NCBI RefSeq assembly: GCF_001636425.1
Contig: NZ_KV440953.1
Coordinates: 1,314,847-1,378,846 of the forward strand
Length of the DNA stretch: 64,000 bases
Reading direction: 5' to 3'
From: Heyndrickxia acidicola
Lineage (GTDB): Bacteria; Bacillota; Bacilli; Bacillales; Bacillaceae_C
The position numbers were made by a program, and so were the translations under genes. The notes under the pieces are model-generated. The model was not told the DNA's origin. It worked only from the letters and a program-made list of their open reading frames with translations, and did not search any database. Of the stretch, positions 17,606-26,121 are shown in pieces; the first letter of the stretch is position 1, and each line of letters starts with the position of its first letter.

Positions 17606-18709
17606 ATGTCCATTACTTTGACAAAGGCCCCCTTTCGCGCTGACCATGTAGGAAGCTTACTACGACCCGAATCCATTCATCAAGCCAGAAAAGAATATAA
17701 AAACGGAACGATAACTTCAGCTCAATTACGTGAAATAGAAAACCGTGAAATTAAACGTATTGTTGAAAGGCAAATTGAAATTGGATTAGAGCTTGTTACA
17801 GACGGTGAGTACCGCCGAACATGGTGGCACCTCGATTTCCTTGAGCACCTGAATGGAATCGAAGGGTATGTGCCTGACCAAGGTTATCAATTTGCGGGTG
17901 AAGAAACAGATCGCTATCACGTCAGGAATATTGATAAAATTTCTTTTAACAAGGAGCATCCATTTATTCAGGATTTCAAAGATTTTAATGAAATAGTAGG
18001 TGGACGTGCGGTTGCTAAACAAACCATTCCAAGTCCAAACCAGTTATTTAACATTGCCATACGAAATAAAACAATTTATCCAGATATCGAAGAATTTGCA
18101 AGAGACATTGTCGAGTGTTATCGGGACGTTTTAAAAACGTTCTATGAAGCTGGCGTCCGTTATTTACAATTCGATGATGTTTATATTGCCAGGCTTTGCG
18201 ATCCAGAGTTCCAATTTAAAGACGGTGAATATACGAGAGATCAGCTTATTGATTTAGCATTGCGCGTGATCAATGGGGTCCTTGAGGGAAAACCGGATGA
18301 TTTGGTGGTTACAACCCATTTATGCCGTGGAAACTACCGCTCAACATGGGCCTTTGAGGGAAGCTATTCAATGATTGCCCCTACTTTACTGGCACATGAA
18401 AACGTAGACGGATTTTTTCTAGAATACGACGATCATCGTTCAGGAGACTTTAAGCCTTTGGAATACGCAGCAAAAAACAATGCCCGGGTCATTCTGGGAC
18501 TCGTTACCTCCAAAACAGGTAAGTTGGAAGATAAAGAGACGATTAAAGCAAGAGTAAGAGAGGCAGCACAATATATCCCATTAGAGCGCCTTTGCCTTAG
18601 CCCCCAATGTGGATTTGCTTCTACCCACCATGGCAATAAGTTAACAGAAGAACAACAATGGAACAAACTCAAATTTATTGTTGAGATTTCCAAAGAGATT
18701 TGGGGGTGA
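17606..18709 (+). CDS. MetE-like cobalamin-independent methyltransferase (YxjG/YxjH type)
   Basis: A 367-aa single-domain relative of the MetE C-terminal half, which transfers a methyl group to homocysteine or a related thiol. Zinc-ligand motifs are visible: TTHLCRGN (His and Cys) and LSPQCGFAS (Cys), with QFDDVY between. The methyl donor in YxjG/H proteins is not firmly known. The open frame extends upstream to 17402, but that part covers a repeat remnant; the ATG at 17606, with AAGGA six bases upstream, is the likely start. An S-box upstream indicates induction when SAM is low. Confidence 0.92.
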   Translation: MSITLTKAPFRADHVGSLLRPESIHQARKEYKNGTITSAQLREIENREIKRIVERQIEIGLELVTDGEYRRTWWHLDFLEHLNGIEGYVPDQGYQFAGEETDRYHVRNIDKISFNKEHPFIQDFKDFNEIVGGRAVAKQTIPSPNQLFNIAIRNKTIYPDIEEFARDIVECYRDVLKTFYEAGVRYLQFDDVYIARLCDPEFQFKDGEYTRDQLIDLALRVINGVLEGKPDDLVVTTHLCRGNYRSTWAFEGSYSMIAPTLLAHENVDGFFLEYDDHRSGDFKPLEYAAKNNARVILGLVTSKTGKLEDKETIKARVREAAQYIPLERLCLSPQCGFASTHHGNKLTEEQQWNKLKFIVEISKEIWG

Positions 18710-18838
18710 ATAATGTAGAAAAGCGCAAGCTCCTTGCTCTTCGGCGTGCGGATTTCTGCTACCGATAGGTACTGGAGCTGGACAGAAACTACATTAGTTC
18801 TATACGTTAGTGATTAAAATTTTTTTCCTTCTTCAAAC

Positions 18839-18873
18839 AAAATAGCCCCCTATTATGAGGGGAGCTATTTTGC
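18839..18873. terminator. Strong bidirectional terminator
   Basis: AAAATAGC-CCCT pairs with AGGGG-GCTATTTT. It lies between the MetE-like gene and the convergent acetyltransferase. Just before it (18714-18785) a degenerate sequence with GTAGAAAAGCGCAAGCTCC and ACTGGAGCTGGACAG resembles another repeat common in bacilli. Confidence 0.75.
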
Positions 18874-18912
18874 ATATACTAATAGAAGAAAAGTGGATCC
18901 AAAAAAAATCTA

Positions 18913-19425
18913 TTAAAGAAATGGCCTTATATCCTCCCAGGCTAAAACCAATTCATTAAGTTTTTCCCCTCCAATGTCCACCACTTCCAAGTCTATCTTC
19001 TTTGCTCCGAGAGACTCATAAAAATTCTTCGAAGGATTGCCTTCTAACACCATAACTATCATGCTTTTAATATGATTCTGATGCAAATGCTCTATAACTG
19101 CCTTTACCAGTAGCTTGCCAAGGCCTTGTCTTTGACATTCTTTTAAAAGATAAATAGCATATAATTCACCCTCATACTCTGGATGATATTTTTTACTCCT
19201 TTCCTTCCCTCCGGATGCAAAGCCCACAATTCTGCCACTCTCTTGTTCAGCCACAAATATTCCTCCATTTGGAATAGCATTCAACCACATTTCTTCCCTG
19301 GTTTCATACTTAAGGCTATCAAGATAATCTTGAGGAACAATTTTTTGGTAGGTCGTTTTCCAGCTATCTACATGCACCCGGGCTATACCCGCAGCGTCGG
19401 CTAATACTGCCTTTCTAATAATCAT
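18913..19425 (-). CDS. GNAT-family N-acetyltransferase
   Basis: A 170-aa acetyltransferase. The acetyl-CoA-binding loop is in the ECQRQGLGKLLVKAVIEHL region, preceded by the ELYAIYLL strand. The substrate is unknown. Start ATG at 19425 follows GAGGGGTG. It is a monocistronic gene. The following gap 19426-19792 is AT-rich and no feature was found in it. Confidence 0.88.
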   Translation of the reverse strand: MIIRKAVLADAAGIARVHVDSWKTTYQKIVPQDYLDSLKYETREEMWLNAIPNGGIFVAEQESGRIVGFASGGKERSKKYHPEYEGELYAIYLLKECQRQGLGKLLVKAVIEHLHQNHIKSMIVMVLEGNPSKNFYESLGAKKIDLEVVDIGGEKLNELVLAWEDIRPFL

Positions 19426-19792
19426 CTACACACCCCTCAAGAAACAAAAGCAATTTGCATTTCCATTGCCTTTTTAAACCCGTATTTTTTTTATGACTTT
19501 GTAAGCAATAGTGAAACACAAATACATTCGCTAAAAAACAATCAAAATCCTCTAAACACAAAAGTATAGTTACTGACTTTGTTGTTTTTTCTTATTCAAG
19601 TGAAACTCTTTTTTCTCACGCCTTTTACCTCAGCAGAAAGGTTATAGTAAAGAAAAGAAGCAAAAAAACGAGCAGCTTTCAACTAATTTAAAGAGCCTAT
19701 TATAAATAGCGAATCTTCGTATAGAAGAAATGGAAAACAATAAAAAAATAAATCTTAAGAATGGCCAATTTGCTTGAGAACTATAATCTATC

Positions 19793-20032
19793 TTAGACTA
19801 AACTGTTTTTAATTGACGGATTATCACTTACATCAGGATCCATAATCGGAGAGATCGGAAGGCTGACCGGAGATAAATCGCCATTAAGTTCTCCGAATGC
19901 CTGATTCCGTTTATATGAAAGAAATTGGTCTATATATTGAAGTGAACCCGCATTAATGACCGCTCCATTATCAACTGAATTAACCTTAAATGCAAAAACA
20001 TTTAAAACCATAGGGGTAAATTGCACCATCAT
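19793..20032 (-). CDS. GerPA/GerPF-family spore germination protein (paralogue 1)
   Basis: A 79-aa small protein with the GerPA/PF-like pattern: a hydrophobic VFAFKVNSVDNGAVINAG strand pair, then KRNQAFGELNGD and a DPDVSD-type end. GerP proteins reside in the spore coat and help germinants reach the inner membrane. The ATG at 20032 sits five bases after AGGAG; the GTG at 20038 overlaps that site. It is last in a run of three paralogues. Confidence 0.82.
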   Translation of the reverse strand: MMVQFTPMVLNVFAFKVNSVDNGAVINAGSLQYIDQFLSYKRNQAFGELNGDLSPVSLPISPIMDPDVSDNPSIKNSLV

Positions 20033-20057
20033 CTTCACTCCTACAAAAAATTTTTTG

Positions 20058-20291
20058 TTAAATTAAACTATTTTTAATACTAGCACTATCACTTACATCA
20101 GAATCTAACACAGAAGAAGCGGGATTAAAAATTGGAGAAAAATCACCATTTTGTTCCCCAATGCCTTGGTTTCTCTTATAAGATACAAACAAGTCCAAGT
20201 GTTGACTTGTTCCCATATTGAATACTGCCGAATGGTCAAGAGAATTTATTTTTATAGACTGCAAATTAATCGTTACGGGCGAAAAAAACAT
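20058..20291 (-). CDS. GerPA/GerPF-family spore germination protein (paralogue 2)
   Basis: A 77-aa protein starting MFFSPVTINLQSIKINSLD, then SAVFNMG, YKRNQGIGEQNGD and LDSDVSD. The layout is the same as paralogue 1. The ATG at 20291 has AGGAGAG six bases upstream. An upstream ATG at 20366 would add 25 residues that do not fit the family and lacks a better site. It is separated by 25 bp from the next gene. Confidence 0.82.
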   Translation of the reverse strand: MFFSPVTINLQSIKINSLDHSAVFNMGTSQHLDLFVSYKRNQGIGEQNGDFSPIFNPASSVLDSDVSDSASIKNSLI

Positions 20292-20399
20292 ACACATCTC
20301 TCCTAAAAAATTGTGAAATGCAATTCTGTTTTCATCCATTTCCTCCTTTATGAAATAATTTTGCATTTTAGATGCTTTAAATGAAGAAATTTTTAATGG

Positions 20400-20630
20400 C
20401 TAATTCGTTTTTTTTACCGAAAAAAAATCAGATAAATCGTTATCTATCGTTTTAGCATACGGATTAACTTGAATTGTATTATCCGCTAGCTGCTGACCAA
20501 ATGCTTGGTTTTTTCTGGCTGTTACATTTCTGCCAATCTGGATTGTTGTTCCTATTGAAATTGCACTTGAATGATCCGCACTATTAAGCTTTAAATCACC
20601 TAAATGAATATTAATTGGAACAGGTTTCAT
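20400..20630 (-). CDS. GerPA/GerPF-family spore germination protein (paralogue 3)
   Basis: A 76-aa protein (MKPVPINIHLGDLKLNSAD, SSAISIG, ARKNQAFGQQLAD, DNDLSDFF) clearly related to its two downstream neighbours. The ribosome binding site is AAGGGAAG. The central sequence is more polar than in paralogues 1 and 2. Confidence 0.78.
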   Translation of the reverse strand: MKPVPINIHLGDLKLNSADHSSAISIGTTIQIGRNVTARKNQAFGQQLADNTIQVNPYAKTIDNDLSDFFSVKKTN

Positions 20631-20927
20631 AACTGCTTCCCTTTCTTTTCAGGTTTGTTCGTTTTAAAATTATTTCTTTAAGACTAAGTTAAAAGGACTG
20701 ATTGTCGACTGTTTCATACAAATAAACTATAAAATAGATCTTTAACAAAGCCTTTTTTAAATTTATTTTTCTCAATAAACTATATGTGTTGGATTATAAA
20801 TTATTAATGCGGAGCATTTTGTTTACTTTACTTTAAATCTTACGGCCCCTTCAAGTAAGGCTTCTTACGGCCTCAATTACCTTTTTAAAAAATATTTTCA
20901 GATACATGATATTTAAATGGCACATCG

Positions 20928-21350
20928 TTATCTGCTGTTAATGTTAATTTTAGGTTCAACGTTTTTTTTCTCTGTTTTAAAGCCTGAATTCACGGTATTG
21001 TTCCTTTTCAGTTCTTTATTTTCTTTATTCAAAAAATCCATTATTCCCCCTTCACCATAAGTTGCTCCTATATTTAGCCTTCCTTTCAATTCCTTAATTC
21101 CTAGCTGCCCAAAATTGTTATTAAGCTCCACCTTATCAATGACAAGCCGTTCGACGTTAAGCTTTTCAACCACAATAGGCGGTTGGATATTACCTTCAGG
21201 AGTGAGAGGTTTTTCATTATTCGGAATTGCATCATTTTGTACAGACTTATTTTTTTCAATTATTTTCTCCAGCTCACTAATTTTTCTTTTTAATTGCTTT
21301 ATTGTTGAATCATTTTTTAAAAAATAATTGAATACCCCTTTTAAAGACAT
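20928..21350 (-). CDS. GerPC-like spore germination protein
   Basis: A 140-aa protein with an N-terminal coiled-coil stretch (about residues 12-40, KQLKRKISELEKIIEK) and a C-terminal beta region, VVEKLNVERLVIDKVELNN and GRLNIGATYGEGG, resembling GerPC. The length is shorter than usual GerPC (about 200 aa). The start is ATG 21350, with GCGGTGA upstream, rather than the GTG at 21359 that lies inside that site. It heads the three GerPA/PF-like genes, with a 297-bp gap after it. Confidence 0.75.
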   Translation of the reverse strand: MSLKGVFNYFLKNDSTIKQLKRKISELEKIIEKNKSVQNDAIPNNEKPLTPEGNIQPPIVVEKLNVERLVIDKVELNNNFGQLGIKELKGRLNIGATYGEGGIMDFLNKENKELKRNNTVNSGFKTEKKNVEPKININSR

Positions 21351-21376
21351 AAAATTCACCGCTATCTTTATATTTT

Positions 21377-21519
21377 TGGCTCTGTTAAATTTCTATATTG
21401 ATAACTGCTCGTTTTTTTTCCCATTTTCCAGGAAAGAAGGGAACAAAAAGCAAAATATCATGCTTTTTTGTTTCCTTTCTTTCCTGGAGCTAAAAACAAC
21501 AGAGTCCCCAACAAAGCCA
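21377..21519. repeat. Variable-hairpin element T1 (family 3)
   Basis: Ends GGCTCTGTTAAATTTCT plus GATAACTGCTCG on the left and AACAGAGTCCCCAACAAAGCC on the right. The centre is a long hairpin: CCAGGAAAGAAGGGAACAAA pairs with TTTGTTTCCTTTCTTTCCTGG-like sequence. It sits between the GerPC-like and Hsp20 genes and might terminate transcription. Confidence 0.7.
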
Positions 21520-21715
21520 TATTTTTTGATGGAGCAGCTTAAAAATGATTGTTATTATGTATAGCATGTCCCACCGCTAAAGGAAATGGATATTATTATG
21601 GAGTGAAAGATTACAAAAGGGATTGGTTATCATTGTGGATAAAATTAAAATGCTCATCTTATTTTGTAACACAGGTTCTATAGATTCGAAATAGCTTTTA
21701 TACAAATATAGCCTA

Positions 21716-22198
21716 CTATTCAATAATAATTTGTTCATCACAGTGTTCAATTCGTGTAAATGTGATAATTAAAAGCCCATTAAGGTATTTTGCCGCACTA
21801 TTAGCATTTTCAACTGGAGCTGGAATCTTAATAGTCCTTTCAAAAGGGCCGTATTTTCTTTCCGTTACAAGTGGTGTTGCGTGGTGAAATAAAGGTTTGA
21901 CAATTCCTCTTATGGTGACACTTTGATGATTGAAAGAAACCTTCATATCCTCCTTTGCAACACCTGGCATAGAAGCAATTAGAAAAAGACTTTTTTCATT
22001 TATATAAACGTCTACTAGCGGCAATTCCTGCTGCGGTGAAACCGGAGTTTGGACAATTGGCTGACTCGGAGCAGGCCCGGAATTTGTATTCATAAAGGAA
22101 TTTGTTTGATCCTGATCAAAAATAGAATTCCAAAAATCTCCGCTTCCCTGAACTCTTTGCGCAAACTCCATCCATTGTTTTAGTTTTTCTATATCCAT
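21716..22198 (-). CDS. Hsp20/alpha-crystallin-family protein, probably spore-associated
   Basis: A 160-aa small heat-shock-type protein. Residues about 60-160 form an alpha-crystallin domain (LPLVDVYINEKSLFLIASMPG, ERKYGPFERTIKIP, GLLIITFTRIE). The N-terminal 55 residues are Gln/Pro-rich, as in spore coat Hsp20 relatives such as CotM and CotP. GGAGG precedes the ATG. Its neighbours are GerP-like genes, so a spore role is likely, though direct evidence is absent. Confidence 0.85.
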   Translation of the reverse strand: MDIEKLKQWMEFAQRVQGSGDFWNSIFDQDQTNSFMNTNSGPAPSQPIVQTPVSPQQELPLVDVYINEKSLFLIASMPGVAKEDMKVSFNHQSVTIRGIVKPLFHHATPLVTERKYGPFERTIKIPAPVENANSAAKYLNGLLIITFTRIEHCDEQIIIE

Positions 22199-22343
22199 TT
22201 TAAACCTCCATGTATATTGAAAAGGGTGGCAGCGGCAGGATTTACATGCTGTAAATATAGGAAAAGCCTTAAAGTGAAAACGTTATATTACATACATATC
22301 TCATCATCATCATATATATGTTAGGAAAAGGAGGAGGATGTAA

Positions 22344-22589
22344 TTGGCGTCACCGTCTGTTAATATTAATATTTTTGTTTTAAAAATTAATTCCTTTGAA
22401 AATGCGTCTGCAGTAAATATCGGCCAAAATCTGTTAGCAGATTGGCACAATTCGGATAAAAAAAATCAAGGATACGGCCAAAATTTCGGAGATGATTCAA
22501 AATTTATCGGTACAAGAAGTATGGTAGATGATAAAGACCAAATTGATTGTCCATCAACTTTTGAATCAACGCCGTTGAATTTGATTTAA
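22344..22589 (+). CDS. GerPA/GerPF-family spore germination protein (paralogue 4, divergent)
   Basis: An 81-aa protein on the plus strand, divergent from Hsp20. It has NINIFVLKINSFENASAVNIG, DKKNQGYGQNFGD and DDKDQID, matching the other three paralogues. Start TTG 22344 with AGGAGGAGG. The gap before it has AT-rich CATATATATG sequence that could be a sigma-K type -10 box, but this is tentative. Confidence 0.78.
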   Translation: MASPSVNINIFVLKINSFENASAVNIGQNLLADWHNSDKKNQGYGQNFGDDSKFIGTRSMVDDKDQIDCPSTFESTPLNLI

Positions 22590-22715
22590 CGAAAGCCGTC
22601 GCTAGTTATAGTTGGTTTTTTTAATATTACTATGTAATTGTGCATTGCAAATTATCAGTAATTATGTTTTCTATGAAATCATTTGTTTTTTACTTTACCT
22701 TTTAATCTTTAAATA

Positions 22716-22743
22716 AAAAGGAATCGGCTTAGCTCGATTCCTT
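22716..22743 (-). terminator. Strong terminator at the end of the FusB-like pseudogene
   Basis: On the minus strand, GGAATCG pairs with CGATTCC over an eight-base loop containing the stop codon, followed by TTTTTATTT. Confidence 0.85.
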
Positions 22744-23393
22744 TAATCCTTTCAGAAGTTTAATAAATTCCTCCAGCTTCTGAAGCGAGATCATATTTTC
22801 ATTACATTTCAGACTATCTCTGCAAATATAGTTACCTCGCTTTGTGAATGTCCCTAGAACTGCCCCTTTTGTTTCCGACATAAACAAGCCTACTTCTGCA
22901 TGGCGGCTGCAAATGGTACATATCCCTTTTTTTGAGAAGGTGTAAATGTACCATGCAGTCCAACGAAATCATTTTGGTAAAGAGCAATCAAGTACTTTTT
23001 ACTTGAGCCCTTGTCTTCCCAACCCAGATAAGAAATTTCCTTATAGTCCAGGTTCTCCATAAAGGAAGGCAGCTTTAACTTCTTAGCCTTTGGAAACAGC
23101 TTCTTAACCGTTTGCTCGGAGACTTTTTAAAAAGGGATCACATACTCCTTCACAGCCTCTAAATACTTTTTGCACTTAACACCATCCTCCACTTCCATTA
23201 TTCGTTCGAGCAATCGTTTTTGATCTTCATTTAACCTAATAGAAAATAGTTCGTAAATTTTATCTGCTGCCAATGTCTTTAATGCATGAATAACTTTCTT
23301 GTCATTTACACTGGCATGACTTTTCACTAAAATTTGCGCTTGTGATTTTATGAAGTTAAATTGATCAGTTCTCATAAATGGATTCATATTCAT
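22729..23393 (-). pseudogene. Broken FusB/FBP-type elongation factor G-binding protein
   Basis: The first 88 codons are open and end at a TAA (23129-23127) where the frame continues directly as KVSEQTVKKLFPKAKKLKLP. A second lesion at a run of seven As (about 22928-22934) shifts the frame by one base. After it the expected C-terminal zinc finger continues: GICTICSRHAEVGLF, then GNYICRDSLKCNEN (Cys pairs). The rebuilt protein of about 220 aa matches the FusB/FusC/FBP fold, which binds EF-G and can give fusidic acid resistance. Two lesions make sequencing error an unlikely full explanation. The normal start has AGGAGGA. Confidence 0.82.
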
Positions 23394-23571
23394 TCCTCCT
23401 ATCCATCCACTAGTAGTTTACATCTTGTATATGTAAAAAAATAGGTAAAAAACAATTCTAAACAAACTTTCCACTTAGATTTTTCATTTCTTTTATTTAC
23501 GCTGTTTTTCCTTAACCAGCAACCAGACTAGCTTATATAAAGAATCAGTTAAATCCAATTCATTTATTTAA

Positions 23572-23662
23572 TGGCTCTGTTAATCTTGCGGGTTAATTTC
23601 CCTTGCAGGTATTCTCTTTCCGCGAAAGTCTTGTGCCTCACAGCTCCAATCAACATTGTGCT
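23572..23662. repeat. Deleted family-1 repeat copy E
   Basis: Contains GGCTCTGTTAATCTTGC, GGTTAATTTCCCTTGCAGG, CTCTTTCCGCG, CTTGTGCC and GCTCCAATCAACATTG, with the middle absent. The rest of 23394-23727 shows nothing else. Confidence 0.6.
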
Positions 23663-23727
23663 TAAGCATTGCCTATTTGTTAAAAAATTTTTATACCTTC
23701 CAAACATTATAAAAAAGCACTGAAAAT

Positions 23728-23994
23728 TCAGTGCTTTGAATAGACAATCTTTTTGATGGTTTCAACAGAAAGGCAGTATTTGTCTGCCAATTCAGTTAAT
23801 GCTGTTCCATCTGAATAAGCGTTTTTAATTGTGGCGTTCCGGGATTTTAAAAATCTTCTTGTTCCTGACTTGCTCCCCCATTTTTCGCGTGAGGTCGACT
23901 GCTTTGGAATATAAATGGTTTCTCCCTGAACATATTTTTGTATTTCAGAAATAAGCGACTCAGGTAAAACAGAAGTTGCTTTTACATATTTCAT
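23728..23994 (-). CDS. CD3324-like (Mor-related) DNA-binding protein
   Basis: An 88-aa protein with MKYVKATSVLPESLISEIQK, then QGETIYIPK and a C-terminal helix-turn-helix region, GTALTELADKYCLSVETIKK. I recognise this as the family often annotated CD3324, related to Mor-type activators. AGGGGC precedes the ATG. It is probably a small transcription factor; its target is unknown. Confidence 0.75.
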   Translation of the reverse strand: MKYVKATSVLPESLISEIQKYVQGETIYIPKQSTSREKWGSKSGTRRFLKSRNATIKNAYSDGTALTELADKYCLSVETIKKIVYSKH

Positions 23995-24274
23995 TTTTGC
24001 CAGCCCCTTAATTATTTAATAAATAATAAGGTGCAAAGCCTACTATTAAATTGGCGAAATATTACTGAATGTTATGCCCCATGCAAGGGATCGCCGTTTC
24101 AAAACCAGGCTTTGCATGAGTAGCTGAAGAGTTCGGCAATAAAAATTGACTTGCCATTTGTCTGCCCCCTCACTTTTGTTTTTCACTCTTCATTATAATG
24201 GAACCCTGGAAAAACGCCATGCTTTTCAAGCTAAAAATCTACATTCCACTCTTACGTATTTTAAATGGAACAAT

Positions 24275-24303
24275 AAAAGCCGCGTAAGAATTCGCGGCTT
24301 TTT
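24275..24303. terminator. Terminator of the PII-amtB operon
   Basis: AAAAGCCGCG pairs with CGCGGCTTTT over a short loop, with T-run on both strands. It is 13 bp after the amtB stop. The rest of 23995-24315 shows nothing else recognised. Confidence 0.85.
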
Positions 24304-24315
24304 CCAACGTATAGT

Positions 24316-25626
24316 TTACACGATCTCTCTTGAGATCCCTTTTTCTACAGGCGATGCAATCGTAATACCTGTTGTTTCTTCAAAATTATAAAGGCTTGTC
24401 GGCAAGTCTGTAAAACGCTCGAGTTCATTATAAGCAGGTATTCCATGATAGGACATATCCAATCCTTCCTCTTCCTCATGGCTGCTAACCCGGAGACCGA
24501 CTGTTTTTTCACATATTTTGGCCATAAGCGTTCCGCCCATAAGTCCCCAAACCATTACCACAGCTGCTCCTAAAACCTGAACTCCAAGCAATGAAGCATT
24601 TCCAGTAGTCAAAAAGCCTTGGGAATGGTCGAACAATCCTACTGCAATCGTTCCAAAGACTCCATTGAACCCATGAACAGCCACCGCACCAACTGGATCG
24701 TCTACCTTTAAGAAGTCAACCAATAACGTAGCAAAAATAACAATAACACCGCTGATTATTCCAATTAAAATGGCACTCCACTGAGATACATATGCGCAGC
24801 CTGCTGTAATGGCTACCAATCCGGCCAACACGCCGTTAATGGTCATACTAGGATCTGCTTTCCCAAATTTTTTAATAGTCAGGAACAATGCTGCTGTTCC
24901 TCCACTTGCACCTGCAAGCATTGTATTCAAAGCGATGGAAGCAAGGGCATTGTTCGAAGCGTCCAACGTACTTCCAGCATTAAAAGCAAACCAGCCGAAC
25001 CACAAAATAAAGGCTCCAGCCGAAGCTAGTGGAATATTGCTCGGGGCAAAGACATTAGTGCTCCCGTCTGAATTAAACCTCCCTTTTCTCGGGCCAAGGT
25101 ATTTTGCCATTGAAAAGGCTGCAAATCCACCTACTGCGTGAATGGCAGCAGAACCGGCAAAATCCTTCATACCCAATTTCGCAAGCCAGCCGCTTTGGTT
25201 CCAAATCCAATGACCTGTAACTGGGTATAGCACAATACAAATTAATGCCGCTGTTAATATATAAGCGTTAAAATTCATCCGCTCCGCCACTGCTCCGGAA
25301 ACGATTGAAATACAAGCAACAGCAAACCCTATTTGAAAGAGAACATATGCCGCACTAGGCAAAGGAATAGAGAGGGCAATATGTGATGGATTTCCAAATA
25401 GAGTCGTACCAATAAGTCCGAAGGCATCCTTTCCGAACATGAGGCCAAAACCTATAATCCAGAAAGAAAGTGTTCCGACCGTTAAATCTACAAAAATTTT
25501 CATGGTGACATTGACGGCATTTTTTGTACGGACAAAGCCTGACTCCAGTAAGCTAAATCCGCCTTCCATGAATAAAACCATTGCAGCAGCAATTACGACC
25601 CATACTGCATTTAAATGGATAAGCAT
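24316..25626 (-). CDS. amtB: Ammonium transporter AmtB/NrgA
   Basis: A 436-aa, 11-helix inner-membrane ammonia channel. The twin histidines of the pore are visible in SAAIHAVGGFA and VGAVAVHGFNGVFG. The N-terminus begins directly with a membrane helix, as in B. subtilis NrgA. The C-terminal tail contains GMSYHG-like residues (DMSYHGIPAY) that contact PII in homologues. GGAGGG sits seven bases before the ATG, three bases after the PII stop. Confidence 0.96.
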   Translation of the reverse strand: MLIHLNAVWVVIAAAMVLFMEGGFSLLESGFVRTKNAVNVTMKIFVDLTVGTLSFWIIGFGLMFGKDAFGLIGTTLFGNPSHIALSIPLPSAAYVLFQIGFAVACISIVSGAVAERMNFNAYILTAALICIVLYPVTGHWIWNQSGWLAKLGMKDFAGSAAIHAVGGFAAFSMAKYLGPRKGRFNSDGSTNVFAPSNIPLASAGAFILWFGWFAFNAGSTLDASNNALASIALNTMLAGASGGTAALFLTIKKFGKADPSMTINGVLAGLVAITAGCAYVSQWSAILIGIISGVIVIFATLLVDFLKVDDPVGAVAVHGFNGVFGTIAVGLFDHSQGFLTTGNASLLGVQVLGAAVVMVWGLMGGTLMAKICEKTVGLRVSSHEEEEGLDMSYHGIPAYNELERFTDLPTSLYNFEETTGITIASPVEKGISREIV

Positions 25627-25629
25627 CCA

Positions 25630-25989
25630 TTATCCCTCCTTTTCCACTAAATCATCAATATCAAAATCCGGCTTGCCTGTTTTTATATTATAGGCTTCCA
25701 ATATTGGATAAACGTAAATTTTACCGTCTCCATCATCGCCAGTCTTCGCCGACTCAATAATCGCTTTGATGGTCGGGTCTACCATATAATCAGAAAGGAC
25801 GATTTCTAATTTCACCTTTGGATGTAATGTAATTTTATAATTTTTCCCTCGATAAACACCTTGAGTGTCTTTTTGCCTTCCTCTGCCTACTGCTTGAGAA
25901 ACAGTAAAACCTGTAATTCCAATGCTCTTTAAGCCTTTAATTGTCTCAGTCAGCCGTTCAGGTCTAATAATCGCTTCAATTTTTTTCAA
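25630..25989 (-). CDS. PII signal protein, GlnB/GlnK (NrgB) type
   Basis: A 119-aa trimeric nitrogen sensor that binds ATP, ADP and 2-oxoglutarate and gates AmtB. The T-loop is KDTQGVYRGKNYK, with tyrosines at 46 and 51. The C-terminal signature is TGDDGDGKIYVYPILEA. The TTG at 25989 gives the expected KKIEAIIRPERL N-terminus; a GTG at 26001 and an ATG at 26070 are in frame but would add unrelated residues. It is followed immediately by amtB. A TnrA/GlnR-type box lies upstream. Confidence 0.93.
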   Translation of the reverse strand: MKKIEAIIRPERLTETIKGLKSIGITGFTVSQAVGRGRQKDTQGVYRGKNYKITLHPKVKLEIVLSDYMVDPTIKAIIESAKTGDDGDGKIYVYPILEAYNIKTGKPDFDIDDLVEKEG

Positions 25990-26012
25990 TTCATTCCACA
26001 CCGCCTGCAGTA

Positions 26013-26051
26013 TGTGAGATTTTATAACATCAATATGTTTTATAATATAAC
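26013..26051 (-). promoter_or_regulatory. TnrA/GlnR box upstream of PII-amtB
   Basis: TGTGAGATTTTATAACA (26013-26029) fits the TnrA/GlnR consensus TGTNA-N7-TNACA exactly. A second, imperfect site, TGTTTTATAATATAACA, lies at 26036-26052. They lie 24-62 bp upstream of the PII start, where nitrogen-limitation control of nrgAB operates in B. subtilis. Confidence 0.8.
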
Positions 26052-26121
26052 ATATTTGAATTATGGTCAATTGACTTTAATGAAAACATACGCCTAATTG
26101 AGCAATTACACTATTTCAATA

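Noticed and set aside
23412..23445. AGTTTACAT sequence as a dif recombination site
   Set aside because: Only one half resembles the XerD arm; the XerC arm does not match.
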